From: Opitutus sp. GAS368
GTDB taxonomy: Bacteria > Verrucomicrobiota > Verrucomicrobiia > Chthoniobacterales > Chthoniobacteraceae
Reading direction: 5' to 3'
Assembly (NCBI GenBank): GCA_943329925.2
Contig: CALQFT020000017.1
Location: 1 to 33,217 of the forward strand
DNA: 33,217 nucleotides
Shown here piece by piece: positions 16,197 through 28,890 of this stretch. The translations under genes and the position numbers were made by a program. Numbering within the stretch: position 1 is the first letter of the stretch; each line of letters starts with the position of its first letter. A model generated the notes under the pieces. The model saw nothing but the letters and a program-made list of their open reading frames with translations, was not told the origin of the DNA and did not search any database.

Positions 16197-18026
16197 CTAT
16201 GCCCGCGTGAAATACGCGTGCAGCTTTGCGTATACCCCCTGAAGAACAAGCAGTTCACTGTGCGTGCCGCGTTCCACAATCTCACCGTTTTCTAACACGA
16301 GAATAAGGTCGGCTCCGCGGATTGTGCTCAAGCGGTGGGCCACAACAAAGCTTGTGCGCCCATGCAGCAGGGTGGCCAGAGCGCGTTGAATCCGAGCCTC
16401 AGTTGGGGCGTCGATGGCACTGGTGGCCTCGTCCAAAATGAGCAGGCGCGGATTTAGAAGTAAGGCGCGCGCAAAGTTCACCAACTGCCTTTGCCCGGAA
16501 GAGAGACCAGTCCCACCCTCACCCACTGGGGTTAGAATTCCTTGAGGTAACGCCTCAATTAAATCGCCGAACCCGAGCCGCCGCGTGACCTCCATCGCCT
16601 CTTCCTCAGTCGCCTCCGGGTGCGCAAACCGGATATTGTCCAGCACCGTCCCCTCGAATAAAAAGCTGCTCTGTTGAACCACCCCCATCTGACGGTGCAG
16701 CGAGTCGGATTGGATTTCGTTAATTTCCATGCCATCCAAGAGCAGCTTTCCGCTCTCGGGCAAATACAACTTGGCAAGCAGGTTCGTGATGGATGTCTTC
16801 CCACTCCCAGTGTGTCCGACCAGCGCAACCGTCTGTCCTGGCATGGCGCAAAAGTTGATGTTTTTGAGCACGTGTCGACCCGGCTCGTATGCAAACCAGA
16901 GCTTTTCAAACTCCACGCGGATACCCACTGGAGCCTCCTTGGAATTTTCAGGTGCGGCGAGTGGCAGCACTCCGGGTGCGTCCGACCACGCCGGCGGGGT
17001 GTCCAACAAACGGAAGACCCGCTCGGCGCCAACCATGGCAGCCAGCGCGGAGGCATACTGATTTCCGACGCTTTTAACCGGCTCAAAGAGCAGCGCGGAG
17101 AGGAAGAAAAACTGCACAATATCGCCGATGCTCTCCGTGGAGCCGGGGGCGAGGATTCGCCATGATCCTACAAGTAGCAGCAGGGCAGTGAAGCCCTGTG
17201 TGATGCATTCCAAAAGCGGCAAAAAAAGTGCCGAGGTGCGCGCCATCACCATGTTGTATCCCGCCTGATCCGCGGCGAGGTCCCGGAAATACGCTGCGTT
17301 TACATCTTCTCTCACAAATCCTTGCGTGACACGCACGCCGCTCACAGATTCGGCGAGTGTAGCGGCGATGCGGCTGTAACTCTCCGACGCTTTGCGTTGT
17401 GCCTCGGTCACGCGCTTGGTGAAGGTTCGGTTCAAAACCCAAACAATGGGGGCCAGTGACGCCACCATTAAAAACAAGACGCGGTCGTAATAGAGCATCA
17501 AGGCAGAGGCGACCAGCATCTGGCCGATTTGAACCGCGCTGATAAATACGACGTCCTGCACTCCAGTGCGGATGCTATCGATGTCCGTGGTGACTCGCCC
17601 AATGATCCGACCGGTTTTAGTTTTGTCGAAGTAAGACATCGGCATTCGCAGCACATGCTGGAATACGGCGGCGCGCAAATCATGGATCACAGCCTCTCCC
17701 AATAGGAGCGCGAGTTTGTAGCGGTAATGAAAAAGGAAATTAGTCAGGGCGGCCAACGCGGCGAAGCCCACCGCGCCGTAAATGACGCCTTTGGCGTCGC
17801 GATGCGCGATGGGGCCGTTGATGACGGCGGCCATTGCCCAAGTTCCAATCGGCAGTAAAGCAGCCCGTAAACAAACGTGTATACTCAACGGAATCAGCAG
17901 CCTGCGGTGTGGCTTTGCGTATTGAAATACGCGTCGTAGCAGCGCGAACACATTGTCCTCGGGCCGGTGCTGTGTGGTCTCCGGATCGTGGCGCACGAAG
18001 GTGAGTGGGACGGCGCGCGGGTTCAT
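16197..18026 (-). CDS. ABC exporter half-transporter (TMD-NBD), canonical catalytic glutamate
   Basis: A 609-residue membrane protein with an N-terminal type IV exporter membrane domain (six predicted helices, residues about 40-330) and a C-terminal nucleotide-binding domain: Walker A GHTGSGKT, Q-loop VVQQSSFLFEGTV, signature G-L-S-S-G-Q, Walker B LLILDEATSAID with the catalytic Glu, and H-loop AHRLS. It resembles MsbA/multidrug or lipid exporters; the substrate is not readable. The signature motif is LSSGQ instead of LSGGQ. The start codon overlaps the stop of the preceding half-transporter by four bases (ATGA), so the two are translationally coupled and probably heterodimerise. The 30-residue cytosolic N-terminal extension is normal for this type. 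Confidence 0.92.
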   Translation of the reverse strand: MNPRAVPLTFVRHDPETTQHRPEDNVFALLRRVFQYAKPHRRLLIPLSIHVCLRAALLPIGTWAMAAVINGPIAHRDAKGVIYGAVGFAALAALTNFLFHYRYKLALLLGEAVIHDLRAAVFQHVLRMPMSYFDKTKTGRIIGRVTTDIDSIRTGVQDVVFISAVQIGQMLVASALMLYYDRVLFLMVASLAPIVWVLNRTFTKRVTEAQRKASESYSRIAATLAESVSGVRVTQGFVREDVNAAYFRDLAADQAGYNMVMARTSALFLPLLECITQGFTALLLLVGSWRILAPGSTESIGDIVQFFFLSALLFEPVKSVGNQYASALAAMVGAERVFRLLDTPPAWSDAPGVLPLAAPENSKEAPVGIRVEFEKLWFAYEPGRHVLKNINFCAMPGQTVALVGHTGSGKTSITNLLAKLYLPESGKLLLDGMEINEIQSDSLHRQMGVVQQSSFLFEGTVLDNIRFAHPEATEEEAMEVTRRLGFGDLIEALPQGILTPVGEGGTGLSSGQRQLVNFARALLLNPRLLILDEATSAIDAPTEARIQRALATLLHGRTSFVVAHRLSTIRGADLILVLENGEIVERGTHSELLVLQGVYAKLHAYFTRA

Positions 18027-19879
18027 GTGGTAGCGAAATTAGCATTGGCGGACTCCCCGGAATCAGCCTGCAGAAGCGCCGCTGTTCGGTAATAGCCGGA
18101 GATCTGCACCAACTCGTCATGCGTCCCTGCTTGAACGATCCTGCCGTCCTCGATCACTAAAATCAGCGAAGCACGTCGCAGCAGCGCTGGGCGATGCGCG
18201 ATGATGAATGTCGTTCTCCCCTGCATCGCGGCTTCCATGGCCTCGGCAATTTCATGCTCGGTCCCCGGATCGACTGCGGCGGTGGGGTCATCCAAAAGCA
18301 GCAGTGCTGGCTCGAGAAGCAGAGCCCGCGCAATAGCTAACCGTTGCCGTTGGCCGCCCGAAAGACCAACGCCGGCCTCGCCCAGAACCGTTTCATAGCC
18401 GCCGGGAAGCTCGGTAATAAAGTCGTGTGCCGCCGCAATCTTCGCCGCCTTTTCAATTTGCGCTTGGGTTGCTGAGGGGCGGCCAAACGCGATATTTGCG
18501 GCGATGGTCGTACTGAATAAAAAGCTATCCTGAAATACCATCCCGACCTGCTGGCGCAGATAGAGAAGATCCATTTCACGAATGTTAACGCCGTCCAGCA
18601 AGACTCGGCCTTCCGATGGATCGTAAAAACGGGGGATTAGATTCAGTAGGCTGCTCTTGCCGCTTCCAGTCGGACCAACCAGCGCAACACATTGGCCTGC
18701 AGTTATTTTAAAACTCACGTCTCGCAGCACTGAATCCGTAGCGTGGGTGAAAGAGACCCCCTCGAATTGAAGCTCTCCACGAATTGCCGTCGTAGGAAGC
18801 GGCTTATCTGGTGCATGGATTTGGATGGGAGCGTCGAGTACCTCGAAGACTCGTTGCGCCGCACGCAGACATTGCTGCATGGAGTTCGCGATGTTCCCGA
18901 TCCCAGCGATTTGCCCAGAAAACTGTTGTAGAATCGCGGCAAATCCTACCAACCCAGTGCCCACGCCGATCTCACCGCGCACAGCCAGCCAGCCACCGTA
19001 ACCGAGCAGCACAATGACGTTCACCTGACTTAGAAAGAGGGTGATGGGAACGAAGGTTGTGACTTGTGAAAAGATGCGGTGTTGGGCGTTGCGGACCGCA
19101 TCGTTGGCGGCTTCCAGTCGAGCGAGTTCAGCGTCTTCGCGGGCAAATGTTTTGATAACCTGCACGCCCCGAATCGTCTCAGCCAGGCGCTGCACGAGCG
19201 AATCGAAGAGTTCACTGCCCAGCTTGTAGGAGGGGCGCGCCGCCCGTGAGAAAAATGTGGAACACGCCCATAACAAAGGGGTTGTGGCAAGGCATGCCAG
19301 CGTGAGTTTGACGTGTACCGCCAGCATATACGCCAGCGACGCGCAGACAGATACGATGAGCGTCACCACAGGAAAGAGCACGCCGTCGACAAAGAGACGC
19401 ACCGATTGGACATCGCCACCAATTCGATTGATGAGGGAACTGCTGGAGTTTGAGTCGAAAAAACGAAAGTTGAGCCGTTGCAGTTTGTCATAGCACTCCG
19501 CGCGCAGATCCACAACAAGCCGTCCTTGAAGCAGTTCTCCAAACCAAATGCCGTTGAAATATCCGAAAGCGAATCGCACAAGTGCCAGCAGCAGTATGCC
19601 AACGGCAACCCCCTCGAGAGCCCTTATGGCAGGCCAATCCGGCGGAGGCGTCAGTGCCGCTGGCCAGGCGGGAGCTCGGACAGAGGGGTCCAGCGCATAG
19701 CGCAACGTGTCGATACCCAGCCCAGTAAGCCCGATGGTTGCAAGCGTTGACCCCAATAGAATCATCTGCGCTGCAAGGATTTTAATGCAGCCCCAACGAT
19801 ACCGCCAGCTTAGCGCGAGCAGTCTGCGTAGCAGCTGCAAATTCGAAAATTCCTTCCCTTGGAATGTAACTGGTTTCAA
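18023..19879 (-). CDS. ABC exporter half-transporter (TMD-NBD) with Asp replacing the catalytic Glu
   Basis: A 618-residue half-transporter, first gene of the pair. The membrane domain (about residues 20-345) is followed by an NBD with Walker A GPTGSGKS, Q-loop VFQDSFLFSTTI, canonical signature L-S-G-G-Q, Walker B LLLLDDPTAAVD and H-loop AHRPALL. The residue after the Walker B Asp is Asp instead of Glu, so this ATP site should hydrolyse weakly. The start is uncertain: the TTG at 19879 has an in-frame stop codon 9 bases upstream (no longer N-terminus is possible), while a second TTG at 19840 lies 10 bases after aagggaagga, one of the few purine-rich Shine-Dalgarno-like stretches in the window, and would give 605 residues. 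Confidence 0.9.
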   Translation of the reverse strand: MKPVTFQGKEFSNLQLLRRLLALSWRYRWGCIKILAAQMILLGSTLATIGLTGLGIDTLRYALDPSVRAPAWPAALTPPPDWPAIRALEGVAVGILLLALVRFAFGYFNGIWFGELLQGRLVVDLRAECYDKLQRLNFRFFDSNSSSSLINRIGGDVQSVRLFVDGVLFPVVTLIVSVCASLAYMLAVHVKLTLACLATTPLLWACSTFFSRAARPSYKLGSELFDSLVQRLAETIRGVQVIKTFAREDAELARLEAANDAVRNAQHRIFSQVTTFVPITLFLSQVNVIVLLGYGGWLAVRGEIGVGTGLVGFAAILQQFSGQIAGIGNIANSMQQCLRAAQRVFEVLDAPIQIHAPDKPLPTTAIRGELQFEGVSFTHATDSVLRDVSFKITAGQCVALVGPTGSGKSSLLNLIPRFYDPSEGRVLLDGVNIREMDLLYLRQQVGMVFQDSFLFSTTIAANIAFGRPSATQAQIEKAAKIAAAHDFITELPGGYETVLGEAGVGLSGGQRQRLAIARALLLEPALLLLDDPTAAVDPGTEHEIAEAMEAAMQGRTTFIIAHRPALLRRASLILVIEDGRIVQAGTHDELVQISGYYRTAALLQADSGESANANFATT

Positions 19880-19939
19880 TGCGGGTTATATTACTGGAAG
19901 AGCGTAAAATCAGAATCGGGACGTCCAATCTTCGACTTT

Positions 19940-20200
19940 TTAAAACAGTTTGAGTCCACGCTCCTGGCCTATCACCGGCACGAGTTCCTCGGTGATTTGG
20001 ATGCCAATCCATGGCTCGGCCGCCCTAGCCGCCCTCTCTGCTGGAGTGTTTGTGTGCTGGGGCACACGCTGGGGGATCCTTGGCTTCACGGCGGATGGAG
20101 CCCCTTGCACTACGGCGGCCGCCGGTTTGGAACTGGCGCATGCCGCGAGCAGAAGAAACCACGGACCAATTGAAGACAGAGCTAAGAGGCTTTGACGCAC
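19940..20200 (-). CDS. Possible small lipoprotein
   Basis: An 86-residue frame starting with GTG: VRQSLLALSSIGPWFLLLAAC has a short basic N-terminus, a hydrophobic core and a lipobox L-A-A-C with Cys21, followed by an Ala/Pro-rich, poorly structured stretch and the end WIGIQITEELVPVIGQERG. An ATG at 20248 in the same frame would hide the signal sequence behind 16 extra residues. No homologue is recognised. It would be transcribed towards the ABC exporter pair, whose start is 60-100 bases downstream, and could be an accessory lipoprotein. The evidence is only the lipobox and an open frame in an otherwise empty 680-base interval. Confidence 0.35.
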   Translation of the reverse strand: MRQSLLALSSIGPWFLLLAACASSKPAAAVVQGAPSAVKPRIPQRVPQHTNTPAERAARAAEPWIGIQITEELVPVIGQERGLKLF

Positions 20201-20559
20201 AAAATCGAGAAGTTGAAGGGTGAACCGGCGGGGCCGTTGGCAAACCATAGCCCGTGGCGAGAGTCCCGCAAGGCCATGCACGCCGTTCCGGGCGAAATGA
20301 CCAACACAACGTTTGGTGAACACACGCTCCGCCCTAAGAAGCCGCAACAAGCACACGGTGCGTCAGAGTGGCGCATTTTACATTGGCGCACGTGTGCCAG
20401 ATGCCGGGAGTGACACACCAACGCACCACCACCAACAATACACAAGTGACTAATGTTTAGTAGTTTAAAGATGACAAACAAAGATGGCGCGGCCCTTGCT
20501 TCTGTATCGGCGGTCAGACTTCGAGTCCGAAATACAAACGTCCAAACTCCGAACTTTCT
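20201..20559. other. Intergenic interval upstream of dnaK
   Basis: About 360 bases without a supported gene. It should hold the dnaK promoter. I looked for the CIRCE inverted repeat (TTAGCACTC / GAGTGCTAA) and for a sigma-32 type CTTGAA / CCCCAT pair and see neither. No Shine-Dalgarno motif precedes the dnaK start; the last bases are gaactttct. Confidence 0.6.
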
Positions 20560-22497
20560 ATGGCAAAAATTCTAGGCATCGACCTCGGCACCACCAACTC
20601 CTGCATGGCAGTCATGGAAGGCGGGGAGCCTGTGGTGCTCGAAAACAGCGAAGGCGCACGCACGACTCCGTCGATTGTGGCCTTCACCAAAACCGGCGAA
20701 CGCGTGGTGGGTCAGGCCGCCAAACGTCAAGGCATCACTAACGCGCAAAACACGATCTTTTCCGTCAAGCGCTTCATGGGCCGCAAATATGATGAAGTCC
20801 AGGATGAGCTCAAGCGCATCCCGTACAAAGTCGTCAAAGCACCCAACGGCGACGCTCACATTCAAGTGACCGTCGGTGGCGAGACCCGCACATACTCTCC
20901 GCCGGAAATCAGCGCAATGATCTTGAGCAAGCTCAAGGCAGACGCCGAGGCGAAACTAGGTGAAACCATCACCCAAGCAGTCATCACTGTTCCGGCGTAC
21001 TTCAATGATTCCCAGCGCAATGCGACCAAGGATGCAGGCAAGATTGCCGGGCTTGAAGTGTTGCGAATCATCAACGAACCCACCGCCGCATCCCTCGCTT
21101 ACGGGCTGGATAAAAAGAAAGACGAGAAAATCGCCGTGTACGATCTCGGTGGCGGCACCTTCGACATCTCGGTGCTGGAAATCGGCGACGGCGTCTTCGA
21201 AGTGCGTGCCACCAACGGCGACACGCATCTGGGCGGCGATGACTGGGACAATCGTCTCATGGATTGGGTCACTAACGAGTTCAAGGCCGACACCGGCATT
21301 GATCTCTCCAAGCAACCCGACGCCATCCAGCGCGTAAAAGAGGAATCAGAAAAAGCGAAAATTGCTCTCTCTTCCTCGCAGCAATACGAAATCAATCTCC
21401 CGTTCATCACGGCCGACCAGACCGGGCCAAAGCACATTCAGAAGTCGCTTTCCCGCTCAAAGTTAGAGCAGCTCACTGACGACCTTTTTGAGCGCACGAT
21501 GAAACCCGTGCGCGCCTGCTTGGCCGATGCCAAGCTCGCAGAGAAAGACGTCGACGAACTCGTCCTCGTGGGAGGAATGACCCGCATGCCCAAGGTCGTT
21601 GAAACCGCGCGCAACATCATCGGCAAAGAACCACACAAGGGTGTGAATCCGGACGAAGTTGTCGCCGTAGGCGCGGCAATCCAGGGCGGTGTGCTGCGCG
21701 GTGATGTGAAGGACGTTTTGCTTTTAGATGTCACCCCGCTGACGTTGGCAATCGAAACGGCCGGTGGTGTCGCCACCCCGATGATCCCTCGCAACACAAC
21801 GATCCCGACACGCAAGGCGCAGATTTTTTCCACCTACTCAGAAAATCAGCCCGGTGTGGAAATTGTTGCATTGCAAGGTGAACGCAGCATGAGCCGCGAC
21901 AACAAGCAGCTTGGCACTTTCAAGCTCGACGGAATCCCGCCAGCCCCGCGCGGAGTGCCGCAGATCGAGGTGACCTTCGACATCGACGTCAACGGTATCC
22001 TCCATGTCTCGGCCAAGGATCTCGGTACGGGCAAGGAGCAAAAAATCTCCATCACCGGCTCGAGCGGCTTGAGTAAGGAAGAGGTTGAGCGCATGCAGCG
22101 CGAAGCTGAGGCGCACGCCGAAGAAGACCGGTTGGCACGCGAATCAGCCGAGGTGCGCAATAACGCGGATAATCTCGCCTACCAGTGCGAAAAGCAGGTT
22201 AAAGATTTGGGCGATAAACTTCCCGAAGATAAGCGCACCGGTATCGAGAAAGCCGTGGAAACGGTACGCTCCGCGCTGAAAGGTAGCGATGTGGAAGCGA
22301 TCAAAACTGCTTACACGGATTTGCAGAATCAATTCCAAGCTGTCAGCGAAGAACTTTACAAGCACGCCGGAGCGGCTCCCGCTTCGGAAGACCATGCCAG
22401 CGGAGCGGCAAGCGCCTCCGCGAAAAAGGACGGTAAAAGTGACGTAGTGGACGCAGAGTTCGAAGTCGTCGATGACGACAAGAAAAAGCATTCCTAA
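20560..22497 (+). CDS. dnaK: Chaperone protein DnaK (Hsp70)
   Basis: A 645-residue Hsp70. The ATPase domain starts [29 protein letters not shown] and includes [28 protein letters not shown], the phosphate-2 loop [13 protein letters not shown] and [11 protein letters not shown]. The interdomain linker is [12 protein letters not shown], followed by the substrate-binding beta domain and an alpha-helical lid. The disordered C-terminus ends with [18 protein letters not shown], the usual bacterial client-tethering tail. Works with DnaJ and GrpE, neither of which is in the window, and with ClpB, which is. groES starts 128 bases downstream on the same strand, forming a dnaK-groES-groEL chaperone cluster. 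Upstream there is no recognisable CIRCE element, so control by HrcA is not supported. Confidence 0.99.
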   Translation: MAKILGIDLGTTNSCMAVMEGGEPVVLENSEGARTTPSIVAFTKTGERVVGQAAKRQGITNAQNTIFSVKRFMGRKYDEVQDELKRIPYKVVKAPNGDAHIQVTVGGETRTYSPPEISAMILSKLKADAEAKLGETITQAVITVPAYFNDSQRNATKDAGKIAGLEVLRIINEPTAASLAYGLDKKKDEKIAVYDLGGGTFDISVLEIGDGVFEVRATNGDTHLGGDDWDNRLMDWVTNEFKADTGIDLSKQPDAIQRVKEESEKAKIALSSSQQYEINLPFITADQTGPKHIQKSLSRSKLEQLTDDLFERTMKPVRACLADAKLAEKDVDELVLVGGMTRMPKVVETARNIIGKEPHKGVNPDEVVAVGAAIQGGVLRGDVKDVLLLDVTPLTLAIETAGGVATPMIPRNTTIPTRKAQIFSTYSENQPGVEIVALQGERSMSRDNKQLGTFKLDGIPPAPRGVPQIEVTFDIDVNGILHVSAKDLGTGKEQKISITGSSGLSKEEVERMQREAEAHAEEDRLARESAEVRNNADNLAYQCEKQVKDLGDKLPEDKRTGIEKAVETVRSALKGSDVEAIKTAYTDLQNQFQAVSEELYKHAGAAPASEDHASGAASASAKKDGKSDVVDAEFEVVDDDKKKHS

Positions 22498-22537
22498 ACG
22501 CGCCGTCCGCATGGCATAACGCCAAACCCCTTTACCC

Positions 22538-22579
22538 GTCTGCCTGCGCCTCTGGTTCAACCCGACAAAGCAAGCAGAC
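22538..22579 (+). other. Imperfect inverted repeat in the groES leader
   Basis: The arms gtctgcctgc (22538-22547) and gcaagcagac (22570-22579) pair over 10 positions with one mismatch around a 22-base loop, 46 bases before the groES start. It could form a leader hairpin that influences heat-dependent expression or mRNA stability. It does not match CIRCE, and it may be fortuitous. Confidence 0.3.
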
Positions 22580-22625
22580 AGCGTAATCCAGAAACCCAAA
22601 ACCAAACTAGTACAACAAGACCACC

Positions 22626-22919
22626 ATGAGCGTTAAAATTCGCCCCCTCGGTGATCGGGTTCTCGTAAAACCGATCGAGGAAACTGAACTCAAAAAAGGC
22701 GGGATCATCATCCCAGACACGGCTAAAGAAAAGCCGCAGGAAGCAGAAGTCGTTGCCATCGGCACCGGCAAACATGACGAGCACGGCAAGCTCATCGCCT
22801 TCACCGTAAAGAAAGGTGACAAGGTTATCATCTCCAAGTACGGCGGCACGGAAGTGAAGCTCGACGGAGTCTCCTATCTCATCCTCCGCGAAGACGACAT
22901 CCTCGGGATCGTCAGCTAA
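22626..22919 (+). CDS. groES: Co-chaperonin GroES
   Basis: A 97-residue co-chaperonin, the standard length. It begins [19 protein letters not shown], contains the mobile loop [20 protein letters not shown] (about residues 17-36) that docks on GroEL, the beta-barrel segment [18 protein letters not shown] and ends [10 protein letters not shown]. It forms a heptameric lid on GroEL in the cytosol. groEL starts 48 bases downstream, so the two are co-transcribed. The start is preceded by acaagaccacc, with no Shine-Dalgarno motif. Confidence 0.99.
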   Translation: MSVKIRPLGDRVLVKPIEETELKKGGIIIPDTAKEKPQEAEVVAIGTGKHDEHGKLIAFTVKKGDKVIISKYGGTEVKLDGVSYLILREDDILGIVS

Positions 22920-22955
22920 TCGTAGGAAAACCAACCCATCCCAAACATCTCTTAA

Positions 22956-24599
<1,644 letters not shown>

Positions 24600-24648
24600 G
24601 TCTGAAATGAACCGACAGCGGTTCGTTTGAATCAATTGTGATTCATTT

Positions 24649-24686
24649 AAACGCCGGTCTCCGAAAGGGGGCCGGCGTTTTATTTT
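24649..24686 (+). terminator. Rho-independent terminator of the groESL transcript
   Basis: The arms aaacgccgg (24649-24657) and ccggcgttt (24672-24680) are exact reverse complements around a 14-base loop, directly followed by the T-rich tattttc tract. A smaller hairpin, gaatca/tgattc with loop attg, lies just before it (24630-24645). Position after the groEL stop, with no further gene on this strand, fits termination. Confidence 0.85.
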
Positions 24687-25025
24687 CCCGAGGACTGTGG
24701 CGATGCATGTGAAGGCAATCGATGCGCCGGTGCTCGAGCAGCAAAGACATCCAATTTTGTCGCAGAAGGAGTCGTTTGTCGCTCCAAACGAACACGCCGA
24801 TGCTGTTGCCGCTTATGAGCATGCGCGCGACGTGTGCCGCCACCGGCTTTCAGAGTGCCAAAAATAAAGCGTTCCTTTCCCCTCTCACAAACACCCAGAT
24901 AGGCGTCGGAGAAGCGGATGGAATTCCTGCGTCTCGTCGAAGATGTGACGTGAGAAAATGAGCCTACCCCGAGGGCTATGGCATGGCAGCACACTTCGGT
25001 GCCGCCATGCCCAGTGCCACCTTCG
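24687..25025. other. Intergenic interval between groEL terminator and katG
   Basis: About 340 bases in which the short open frames on both strands have no recognisable domain and an unnatural Arg/His/Ser-rich composition. The only clear structure is the strong hairpin at 24980-25011 just behind the katG stop. Confidence 0.6.
24980..25011 (-). terminator. Strong hairpin 14 bases behind the katG stop, possible terminator
   Basis: The arms ggcatggcagcac (24980-24992) and gtgccgccatgcc (24999-25011) pair over 13 positions with one mismatch that is a G-U pair in the katG-sense RNA, around a 6-base loop. There is no immediate T-run on the minus strand, so it may act as a Rho-assisted terminator or as an mRNA 3'-end stabiliser. 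Confidence 0.5.
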
Positions 25026-27461
<2,436 letters not shown>

Positions 27462-27514
27462 TTATCTGATTCCGAAATTTCTCTGGGTAGTTGCTTCCTT
27501 TCCCACCCCGAAAG

Positions 27515-27529
27515 CCGGCGCCTCGCCGG
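27515..27529 (-). terminator. Short GC hairpin between the DUF1552 gene and katG
   Basis: The arms ccggcg (27515-27520) and cgccgg (27524-27529) are perfect around a 3-base loop and lie three bases past the DUF1552 stop. Without a T-run it is a weak terminator candidate; it may only partly separate the two genes. Confidence 0.3.
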
Positions 27530-27531
27530 GA

Positions 27532-28848
27532 TTAGGCAAGAGGCAAAACGCCATCGACACATAGGTCTGCTTGGCCGAATGTTTTCAAGCCCGTGTGCCC
27601 CAGCGCCTGGGCTAGCGTGAGCCAAAGCCGGTTGTGCGGGACGTTGTCCAGTTTGGAAAAACGGCCCATCTTGAAGCCGCCCCCGCCGCCAACCATGACG
27701 ATAGGCACATTGTCCAAGGTGTGACTGTTGCCCTTGCCCAATTCGTTAGTCCAAACCACCAGCGTGTTGTCCAAAAGCGAGCCTTCGCCGGAGGGCTCGG
27801 GGGTTTCAGCAAGACGTTTGGCGAGATAGGCCACCTCTCCGGCAAACCAAGAGTTGATCTTCACCAGTTTGGCGAAGGCCTCCTGGTTGGTGTCCGGTTC
27901 GTGGGACAACGCGTGATGGCCTTCCTGAACCCCGAGCCAACGCATTTGCGCGCCCCCGACGCTGCGCATGTATTGAAAAGTGGCGACGCGGGCCATGTCG
28001 TTGGTGAAAGCGTTGACCAGCAGGTTGAGCTGCATCCGGCTGAGCTGTGGGGTGTTGTCGTTGACCAGTTCGATGCCCGGATCGAGGTCAGGGAGGGGAT
28101 GTTCGACGTGCACGGCTGGGGCCTTTAACTCAGCCTCCATGGAACGCACCAGCGTGAGGTGCTCCTCGAGCATCTGCTTGTCCCGGGCGCTGAGCTTTGC
28201 GGCAACCTTTTTCAGGTCGTCCTTCACGTCGTCCATGATGCTCACCAGACTGTCCTTGTCCTTTATCTGCCCATACATTTTGGCAAACATTTGGTACGGA
28301 TCGTCTATGGGTGAGACGGGTTGGTTGGCGCCAAGGTAGGACATGCGCGTCCAAGGGTCGGCGCGGTTGGGGACGGCGACACCAAACTCGAGCGAGCCGA
28401 AGCGGGTCTGCGTTTCGGGACGGGCTTGGAACGCCTTTTTGATTTCTTGATCGATGGAAATATTACTCGCCCAACCCGCAGGAGCTCCGCCACCGCCCAT
28501 GATGTTGCCGGGAAGGAGATGGTCGGCGGTGAGCAGGCAACTCATTCCCCGCATGTGCTGGTCGCCGTCGCCCTTGATCTTGTTGTAGACGCCCTTGAGC
28601 ATAAGGGTCTGGCTCTTGAAGGGCTCCAGCGGTTGGAGGATGGATTTAAACTGGAAGTTCTCTCCCTCGACATCCGGCCAGAACTCTGTGGGCACGGTGC
28701 CGTTGGGCGTGAAGATGATGACGAGACGCTGCTTTCTGGACCCTTGAGCGGCAGCGGCGTTCAAACTCGGCAGCGCGGAGAGGAAGGGCAGCGAGGCGGC
28801 GGAGACGCCCAGATTACGCAAAAATTCGCGGCGGTTAAGAGGGTTCAT
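27532..28848 (-). CDS. Tat-exported DUF1552 family protein
   Basis: A 438-residue protein with a clear twin-arginine leader: NRREFLRNLGVSAASLPFLSALPSLNAAAA. The body matches the DUF1552 family, related in fold to the DUF1501 / alkaline-phosphatase-like proteins: LVIIFTPNGTVPTEFWPD at the start, GDQHMRGMSCLLTA, then VQEGHHALSH, and LLDNTLVVWTNELGKGNSHTLDNVPIVMVGGG near the end. The biochemical function of the family is not established. In Planctomycetes and Verrucomicrobia, DUF1552 genes are usually found next to DUF1592/DUF1588-type cytochrome c genes, as here: the upstream gene ends 42 bases before this start. Export as a folded protein to the periplasm is therefore expected. Confidence 0.9.
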   Translation of the reverse strand: MNPLNRREFLRNLGVSAASLPFLSALPSLNAAAAQGSRKQRLVIIFTPNGTVPTEFWPDVEGENFQFKSILQPLEPFKSQTLMLKGVYNKIKGDGDQHMRGMSCLLTADHLLPGNIMGGGGAPAGWASNISIDQEIKKAFQARPETQTRFGSLEFGVAVPNRADPWTRMSYLGANQPVSPIDDPYQMFAKMYGQIKDKDSLVSIMDDVKDDLKKVAAKLSARDKQMLEEHLTLVRSMEAELKAPAVHVEHPLPDLDPGIELVNDNTPQLSRMQLNLLVNAFTNDMARVATFQYMRSVGGAQMRWLGVQEGHHALSHEPDTNQEAFAKLVKINSWFAGEVAYLAKRLAETPEPSGEGSLLDNTLVVWTNELGKGNSHTLDNVPIVMVGGGGGFKMGRFSKLDNVPHNRLWLTLAQALGHTGLKTFGQADLCVDGVLPLA

Positions 28849-28890
28849 AACGGTTTTTAAGTGTGACAGAGGGAAAGGAAAGAAGCGCCA

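Noticed and set aside
20201-20559. Search for a CIRCE element or small RNA upstream of dnaK
   Set aside because: No TTAGCACTC/GAGTGCTAA repeat even with several mismatches, and no strong hairpin plus T-run that would define an RNA gene.
24680-24994. 104-residue minus-strand frame between groEL and katG
   Set aside because: Overlaps the groESL terminator, rich in Arg, His and Ser, no domain and no plausible start signal; treated as non-coding.
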